Shown here in pieces: positions 57,421-64,000 of a DNA stretch of 64,000 nt. The position numbers and the translations under genes were made by a program. Below the pieces are notes generated by a model, which saw only the letters and a list, made by a program, of their open reading frames with translations, was not told the DNA's origin and did not search any database. The stretch lies in the NCBI GenBank assembly GCA_029948255.1, contig JALIZF010001792.1, forward strand, positions 124,001 through 188,000. The letters are read 5' to 3'. Origin of the DNA: Telmatactis stephensoni. Lineage: Eukaryota > Cnidaria > Anthozoa > Actiniaria > Isophelliidae. The first letter of the stretch is position 1, and the number at the start of each line of letters is the position of its first letter.

Positions 57421-59578
57421 ATATCGGTCCGTGTACCCTCCGGCCATTCGATTTTTGGAAAATACCAAAATTGGATTTGCTCGATATATTTGCGTTTTTC
57501 GTGATTTGGAAAATTGAATTTTAGCGAAAATCGGATATTTCCTTTTTTCAAAAATTGTAAATATACCTCTTAATTTTTAACTTTAAAAATGGATTTCAAT
57601 TTTCGTTTTTCAAAAAAAGGAAAATTGGAAAGATACCAAAGTTGACTTGACCAGGGGAGGGAGAAGACTTTTAGTTGACTTAAACTCAGACCTCCCCGAA
57701 CACCGAATAATGTGCATAAATTAAAAATGGCCGACTGACAAGCAAAGAGTACCCAATGTATTTGTGTATTTGATCGTAAATTGAGAGGGTTTTGGGCCTA
57801 AAATCTCGACTTTGCTTGGTGATTAGAGCGACAGCTAATGCAGACGAGCCTACTCTAGCACTCTAGTAAAAGATGCCATAGAATGGATAGATTTTAACCC
57901 AGTTGATCCAAACAAGTTAGGATCCTCGTAGCCGTATATGGTTTAAAACCAAACCAAAGCAAAGATAAGAAACACTCAAATAAGACGACACAACAACTTT
58001 TATTGGAGAGAATCAGATACTGCAAACTACATATTTATTGTGGTTTCGTATCAAACAATTCTTACTGATTACAACTACTGCAGTTATAGTGAGAAACTAC
58101 AAACTACCCTATTGGAAACTCGTGGGTTTTTTACAACTATCAATCATCTTTCTCAGTATGTAACTCTAATGTATTTTTTTGTATTGTGTCATTCTACAAT
58201 GTACTGTTACTAACTTAGTACTGTTATGGTCACATACCATACAATGCTATGCATAAATATGTTATTATTGGACAACCCTCTTACACATATCATTTGTAGG
58301 TTGGTGAAATATTCATCAAGATGTCAGTGCTATGCACATCATTTCATAGTTGAGTTGACAAAATATTTCTGACATCTAGAGGCCAATACAACACTGCACA
58401 GTAATACAGTTGTATGATTTGTTGGTTGATTAAAATTTAATGTGCAGTGTTGTATTGGCCTCTAGATGTCAGAAATATTTTGTCTAGATGAATATTTAAT
58501 ATTTAATATTTAATATTCATCTAGACATCAGTAGTAGACAAGTTTGTAGAAGCCAGTAAAATACTACCCATCTCATTTGATGGTTTAGCTGTTGAAATTA
58601 TTCATCTAAATGTTAGTCCAGGCATTGCACATACTTCAATGCTATTTGAGTTTATAAAATATTGATTCAGGAAGGCTGTAAAGGGAAGTACCCATGCACC
58701 CATGTGCACGAGATGATGCTTAATAAAAATGTTGCTCTTGTTATCAGTTGTCTTTAAATCTCTCCTTGTATAAGGATCAAGTCAATAAACCAATAATTAT
58801 TAGTCTTGGTGGGGCTTAATTAAATCCATGAAAGGCTTGCAGGCCAAAACCAGGTGTAAAAATATAAGACTTAAAGTAAATATAATCCATCCTTAGCAAA
58901 TCCATCTATAAATCCATCCCCTCGATTTATATAATTATGCTGATGAAAAGAAGTCTTCTTACGAATGTTATCTTGTTACGAATGAACTGCAATCATTTAA
59001 AAAGTGTCTTGCTAATCTGTGTCTGGGTTGCATATCCATTAGGAGGCAGAATACAGTTTAGGCCAAAAACCGGTTCGTGATCCATCTTTAACCTGCTTAA
59101 TCTTTCGCCTCGATTTATGAACTGCGATAATTTATAAAGTGCCTTGCTTATCTGTGTTTGGTTTGCATATCCAAGGAGGCTGGTTAAGCAAAATCATAGA
59201 ATTACGTTGCAATTTTAGGCCAAAAGCCTTGTGATTTTCGTAAATCACTCTTATCGGTCGGCCATTTTTAATTTATGTAAATTTTACGTTGTTGGAGAGA
59301 AGTCTGGGGTTTAATAACAACTTTTACCCCTCCCCCGGTCAAGTCAACTTTGGTATCTTTCCAATTTTCTTTTTTTTGAAAAAAGAAAATTGAAATCCAT
59401 TTTTAAAGTTAAAAATTAAGAGGTATATTTACAATTTTTGAAAAAAGGAAATATCCGATTTTCGCTAAAATTCAATTTTCCAAATCACGAAAAACGCAAA
59501 TATATCGAGCAAATCCAATTTTGGTATTTTCCAAAAATCGAATGGCCGGAGGGTACACGGACCTATATCACTTGATAT
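57421..59578. mobile_element. 2.16-kb non-autonomous element with about 310-bp terminal inverted repeats, AAT target duplication
   Basis: Ends ATATCGGTCCGTGTACC and GGTACACGGACCTATATC...GATAT; inverted arms continue to about 57745 and 59260 (through TAAATTAAAAATGGCCGAC). AAT at 57418-57420 and 59579-59581; the U1 empty site reads ACGGAATCATTTT. The centre holds no ORF but does hold an internal 43-bp inverted repeat. Confidence 0.9.
58357..58484. repeat. Internal hairpin with a 43-bp perfect stem
   Basis: GACAAAATATTTCTGACATC... is matched exactly in inverse by ...GATGTCAGAAATATTTTGTC across a 40-bp loop. A second palindrome, GATGAATATTTAA...TTAAATATTCATC, follows at 58487-58521. Confidence 0.9.
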
Positions 59579-59740
59579 AATCATTTTTATTATTATTATT
59601 ATTTGGCTTACCTCAGCCGGATGCATGATTTGAGCAGCTGGTACATTGGTCGATCGTTCACGCGTGACTATAATTATGACTATAAGAATTCAATGAGACA
59701 AATTATCGTAGTCTTGCGATGTCTCAACATTATACCTTAA

Positions 59741-60198
59741 AGTGCCCCTAACCCCTAAATTGAAATTCTGATAATCGTTTCTTCATGAATGGAAATGTTT
59801 AATGGTTAAATATCTCTGGATAAAATCATTTCATTTCGGAGCATTAAGCATTTGAAGTCGGAAAATGCAAATGTGATGACGTAAAAAAGGAATTTACATG
59901 ATTTTGTTTCCAATTATTTTGAAACAAGTGTGTTTGATTTGGGTAGCAAAAACATTCACCACACTTTGTATTTTAGCAATGAAAATGTTTTGCAAATGGA
60001 AAAACAGTATAAAATTCATCTCTAGTGTTTTTGTATATTTAAGTAGTCCTTTTTCTACGTCATCTCATTTGCATTTTCAGACTTCAAATGCTTAATCCTC
60101 AGAAAGGAGATGATTTTATCATGAAATATTTAACCATAAGACTTTTCCGTTCATGAACAAGTGATTATCGAAATTTCGATTTAGGGGTTAGGGGCACT
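59741..60198. mobile_element. TTAA-flanked palindromic MITE, copy 2
   Basis: Closely similar to 17888-18352 along its whole length, with the same AGTGCCCC/GGGGCACT ends. TTAA precedes it (59737-59740); the right side reads TAATTAA. U1 has ACCTTAAATGG at the matching site (54313). Confidence 0.85.
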
Positions 60199-60205
60199 TA
60201 ATTAA

Positions 60206-60478
60206 ATGGTCTGGAAAAAGTTTGTTCACGAAACACGGCATTTTAAGAAAAGAATTAAAGCAAGCTTGAAAAAGTTGTGCAAACTGACCACCATCGATCT
60301 CTCGAGAGAATTAAACTGTTGGACTTCTAAAAAGCACAAACATAAACTGTTTGGAACTCACTTTCTAAGCGGTGATCACAATAAGGTTCAATTTTATAAA
60401 ACCTTCAATAAAAATATAAATAAGATTAAAGATCTAGAAGCGGTTAAAAAAGATTACCTAATAAGAAATTTTCAATGA
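60206..60478 (+). CDS. Uncharacterised basic ORF, U2 copy
   Basis: 90 codons, paralogue of 54321-54587; differs by KF for NV near the start, T/K and N/D changes and two extra residues (DL) from an in-frame GATCTA insertion. Function unknown. Confidence 0.3.
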   Translation: MVWKKFVHETRHFKKRIKASLKKLCKLTTIDLSRELNCWTSKKHKHKLFGTHFLSGDHNKVQFYKTFNKNINKIKDLEAVKKDYLIRNFQ

Positions 60479-61067
60479 AGACAATTTGAAAATGACTGGG
60501 CAATTAAATAAATGGAATATTTGCGCGCAAATAGGATTTTTATGTTGTCTTTTGGCTGTATTTATTTGAACATTATCTAGAGGCATTATGTAATTGTTGT
60601 AATCTTTGATCTTTGTGTAGGAGCATTCATACATGTGGGGTCGGTATGGGGTACTGGAGTAGTGGCAATTTGAGTGACGCCCCCGGGCACAGCACAACAT
60701 GTAAACTGTCAGACGGAGTGATTCATTCTGATCCTGACTTTACATAAGCTTGTAGCTTCAATTTTGTAGCATTTATTTATTTTTATTTTATTTCCAAAAT
60801 TCGCCAGAGGCCGGCCAGGGAAAGATAGATAGATAGATAGGTAGGTAGATGGCCTCCTACGCAGACGTTTTAGTCTCAATCCAGTAAATTCCCTGGTTTG
60901 GTAAAATCCAATAATGGAGAAACTTCAGTAAATCATCTACCTTTTCCATTAACAAAATAATTGCTAACAATATAGATGCTGCATTGATAAACAGAGTAAG
61001 TAAACAAACCATTCCAGTGCTTTATCACAATACAAATTTGGAAAACTTCCTCAGGCCATTAAGTCGT

Positions 61068-61112
61068 CAAACGCCCCCTAATGAATTATTCAATCATTAA
61101 TTAGGGGGCGTT
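61068..61112. other. Hairpin, U2 copy
   Basis: Same 14-bp stem as at 55178, upstream of the GPCR pseudogene. Confidence 0.7.
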
Positions 61113-61419
61113 TCGTAAAAACAAGGGGGTTCTCGTTGCAGGCCTTTCCTTCTTCCTCTCCCCTTTCCCTTCCCCTCCCTTTCCCCTATCCCTATTCCTT
61201 TCCCCTTAGGGCCGCTACGCAGGATACGTTCTACCGCTATTCGCCTCCACTTCAGAGAATAATGTTCAGTTAAATATAGGTTACAGATCAGGTTTAGGGG
61301 TTAAGATGCGAAGGGCAAGCACATATGGACGATAATTTGATTTTTAAGTATGATTTGTGTTTTTCCTACAGTAACCACACATCAAGTACTGGGACGACCA
61401 AAGCAATGCGGAAGAATCT

Positions 61420-62398
61420 ATGGATTCAAACAGCACAAATCGCTCACTTCTCAAGATCGCTACCGCAAGCCCTGGATTCTACGCGATAAGCGTGCAAAAC
61501 CTGGTAAAGTGCAGCTACGGTTTAGCGATATTTCTCTTGATTGCCAACATCCTTATCGCGGTGTTAACAGTTATCGGAAATATGACTGTTATTCTCCTCG
61601 TAAAAGTTTACCAACAACTCAGAGTTCCTTCCAACCTCCTGCTTGCCAGCCTCTCCGTTGCAGACTTAACAAATGGACTAGTTTTACAAAGAGCAAACGT
61701 TTTGAAGATTTATGAAGCTCTAACTCAACCAGTTGTTTTCTCAAGCAAATTGGTCGAGTTTTACGATGCAGTGGGGCTCACCATATTATTGGCGAATATG
61801 ATCACGTTATGTCTTATAACACTAGATACTGATTCATTGCTATCGAGTATTCACTTCGATATGTGTCCTTGGTGACCACTTCTCGTGTAAAGTGCAGTAT
61901 TGTAGTGACATGGATTATAAGTGTTGTCGTTGGGGTCTCATCCTCCACCTTAATACCCGTTTCTAGAGGTTCGAGAGTGCTTTTCCACGGTATGTTAGTT
62001 CTTGCTGCTTTCTTTATGATTTCTCTTTACGTGAAAATCTATTGCGTTTCGTTTCAAGAAAGCACAGAAAGCAAATCAGGGCTGAACAGCTAGCCATGAA
62101 CCCAAATATGGGAACTCTGAACGAACGCCGTGGACTTCGAACCACGGCAATGGTGACTATGATCTTGGTCACAAGTTACGTGCCTATTTTCATTTTCACA
62201 TTTGAAGCAAGTGTAAACGATGATTCCACCGTTAGTGAATCACACCAAATCATGAGAGATGCTCTGCGCCAGGTTTCACACGTTTTGCTGTTCCTAAATG
62301 CCGCATTGAATCCTCTGTTGTATTTCTTTAGGAATAAAAAAGCACGATATTACACACGCAAAATGTATAGATCAGTACTTACGAAACTCTTAGGTTAA
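61420..62398 (+). pseudogene. Class A GPCR, copy D, two frameshifts
   Basis: Nearly identical to copy C but broken. A 2-bp insertion at about 61828 changes the frame inside the TM3 DRF motif (LDRFIAIE becomes LDTDSLLSS), and a 5-bp tandem duplication (GTTTC) at about 62046-62055 shifts it again in TM5/ICL3. The two insertions do not compensate. Remaining pieces (61420-61875, 61863-62093, 62042-62398) otherwise keep TM1-TM7 including NPLLYFF, so the loss is recent. The upstream acceptor (61371) is intact. Confidence 0.85.
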
Positions 62399-62496
62399 AT
62401 AGGTGCCTGAATATCAATATAAACATGAAGTCAGTATTAAAACTTGTACATTCTTCTAGTAGTTCGAACGAAATTTCATTAGGGTTGATCTTAAAA

Positions 62497-63403
62497 CTAG
62501 ACGCACACGTGCGTTCACTCGTGCCCTGGGAGCCCCTTTTAGAGGCTTCGATGACCGGCCCCGTTCGTACTCTTCCCCGAGCCGTTTCACGCATTCTTCA
62601 CTTAACCGTAACATAATAAAGACCTTTTTTGACCTTTTTAAAGAATATCTGATTAGTCAATTTGTCTGTCAGCAGCTATTAGTGTTCTCCAACATGCAAA
62701 AATATACCAGTTTATTCAACTTTTTATTTCACTATGTATCTCAATTGTTTGCTGTAAAGACTTCTACAACGGCGTTTTTGACACAATAACAAATCGTGTA
62801 TTTTTTCGTTCATGTTTCGGCTGTTTTACAGTGTAAGACGTTACGTGACCAACAAGGTCAATTGAACCTAGCCGTTCCATGCAATGGTCTGGTCTTAAAA
62901 TTCAGTACAAAAACCTCTCAAGATCTCTTGAATGCTTGAATGAGGAATATAATTGACTTGTTCCTATGTATGTTTGTTTAGCAACATGCAGGATGAGAAA
63001 TGCGTGGATTCCCAGCCCATAGAAAATAGTCTTTATCGCGAGCCGCTTCCTTTCAAGTACGCCATTTAGAGTTCGATATTTGGTCAAAGTATTGGAGATG
63101 AAGCTCAAAATAACAGCCCACCCTAAAGCTCTTATAAGTACATAGGTATTTCTCGAGTTAAAAGCTCCAAATTACATTGTTCTACTGCAGGAAAAGCCCG
63201 TCTCTGAAAGCTATTTTGTTTGTCGTCGGCCATCTTGCATTCCTAAAGTTCCTGGCTTGCGTTCGCGGTCGCTCAAGGGTGATGAATGAAGGGCATTGTT
63301 TGTACGTTCTTAACCAATCAGAAGTTCCTCAGGACGAACACAGAATAAGAAAAAACATTTGCAGTTTATAACTCGTTCCCGGCCTAAAGGCCTGGGCACG
63401 AGT
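62497..63403 (-). mobile_element. Helentron-like element, copy 7
   Basis: Complete: CTAG/hairpin end at 62497 and ACTCGTGCCC hairpin end at 63403, inserted in an A-run 100 bp after the GPCR pseudogene. The U1 empty site at 56612-56626 is uninterrupted (CTTAAAAAAATAAAACTG). Confidence 0.85.
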
Positions 63404-63523
63404 AAAAATAAAACTGATCATGAGTCACAGTAAGTAGTCCTTGATGACGTAATGCCCTAGATTACAATGTGTGGACTCTTGTTGTTTTGCAAGTCTTTGG
63501 GGACCTGAACCCTTCCCTAAGCT

Positions 63524-63925
63524 TTGTTGTTGTTGTTGTTGTTGTTGTTCTTCTTCTTCTTCTTCTTCTTGTTCTTCTTCTTCTTCTTCTTCTTGTTTTT
63601 CTTCTTCTTCTCCTTCTTCTTCTTGTTCTTCTTCTCCTTCTTCTTCTTCTTCTTCTTCTTATTTTTCTTGTTCTTCTTGTTCTTCTTGTTCTTCTCTTTC
63701 TTCTCTTTCTTCTCGTTCTTCTCTTTCTTCTCTTTCTTCTCTTTCTTCTCTTTCTTCTCTTTCTTCTCTTTCTTCTCTTTCTTCTCTTTCTTCTCTTTCT
63801 TCTCTTTCTTCTCTTTCTTCTCTTTCTTCTCTTTCTTCTCTTTCTTCTCGTTCTTCTTGTGTTCTTCTTGTTCTTCCTTCTTCTTCTCGGCTACCCTCCC
63901 CCTCCCCCCCCCCCCCCCCCCCCCC
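63524..63925. repeat. Compound TTG / TTC / TTCTCT microsatellite ending U2, with poly(C)
   Basis: Same architecture as 56731-57086 with different unit counts; ends in a C-run of about 20 at 63905-63925. The final 75 bases of the window show no feature. Confidence 0.95.
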
Positions 63926-64000
63926 TGGATGTTGTTTGAGAGAAATATTTCTTGTGAACAACGAAAATGTATCTGTAGTCAGTTTGATGCAACGTTTCAG

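Larger units (their letters stand above)
57091..63925 (+). repeat. GPCR unit U2 (enlarged copy of the tandem duplication)
   Basis: Matches U1 throughout except for insertions at 57421-59578 (2158 bp), 59741-60198 (about 460 bp) and 62497-63403 (about 907 bp). Subtracting these from about 6.83 kb leaves about 3.3 kb, the length of U1. Confidence 0.9.

Overview
The window is metazoan nuclear DNA: A+T-rich, intron-containing, full of microsatellites and transposable elements, with no bacterial-style operons. A family of class A GPCR genes, a PAN/fibronectin-II secreted-protein gene, R2/R4-type LINEs, tyrosine-recombinase elements and Crypton-like gene pieces together suggest an anthozoan cnidarian, probably a stony coral. 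That identification is inference from gene and repeat style, not from a marker gene.

Layout. 1-6936: two LINEs with restriction-like endonucleases (one +, one -) sit in ATT/TAA microsatellite DNA; the second is broken by a stop, a frameshift and a 1.4-kb foldback transposon. 7.2-9.4 kb: decayed tyrosine recombinase. 9.4-10 kb: tandem repeat carrying hairpins. 10.2-12.4 kb and 22.4-27 kb: copies of a roughly 1-kb non-autonomous element with Helentron (Helitron2)-like ends. 13-22 kb: several miniature inverted-repeat elements (pogo-like, TA, TTAA and 8-bp TSD types), a decayed LINE and long purine microsatellites. 27-30 kb: 83-bp tandem repeats, a tRNA-like sequence, a Crypton/QRICH1-like gene fragment inside inverted repeats, and a tRNA-derived SINE. 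30.6-33.4 kb: a multi-exon secreted-protein gene (PAN, fibrinogen-like, two FN2 exons). 35-38.2 kb: a tandem duplication whose second copy holds a tyrosine-recombinase element with split direct repeats. 39-47 kb: two minus-strand GPCR genes with duplicated flanks and a LINE fragment between them. 47-53.8 kb: microsatellites, nested inverted repeats, an SGNH-hydrolase gene fragment and a 185-bp palindrome. 53.8-63.9 kb: a tandem duplication of a GPCR unit; copy 1 is compact with an intact gene, copy 2 is bloated by three transposon insertions and its gene is frameshifted.

The working genes appear to be three intact GPCR paralogues (40716-41693 -, 45144-46118 -, 55544-56515 +), one GPCR pseudogene (61420-62398 +), and the PAN/FN2 gene. 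Each GPCR copy keeps a splice acceptor just upstream of its start codon, implying a 5' untranslated exon and a single coding exon. The most informative aspect of the window is that duplicated segments supply paralogous empty sites for four different mobile elements, so insertion boundaries and target-site behaviour can be read directly. Near-identical tandem copies that differ by insertions could also be uncollapsed haplotypes; that caveat applies mainly to 35-38 kb.
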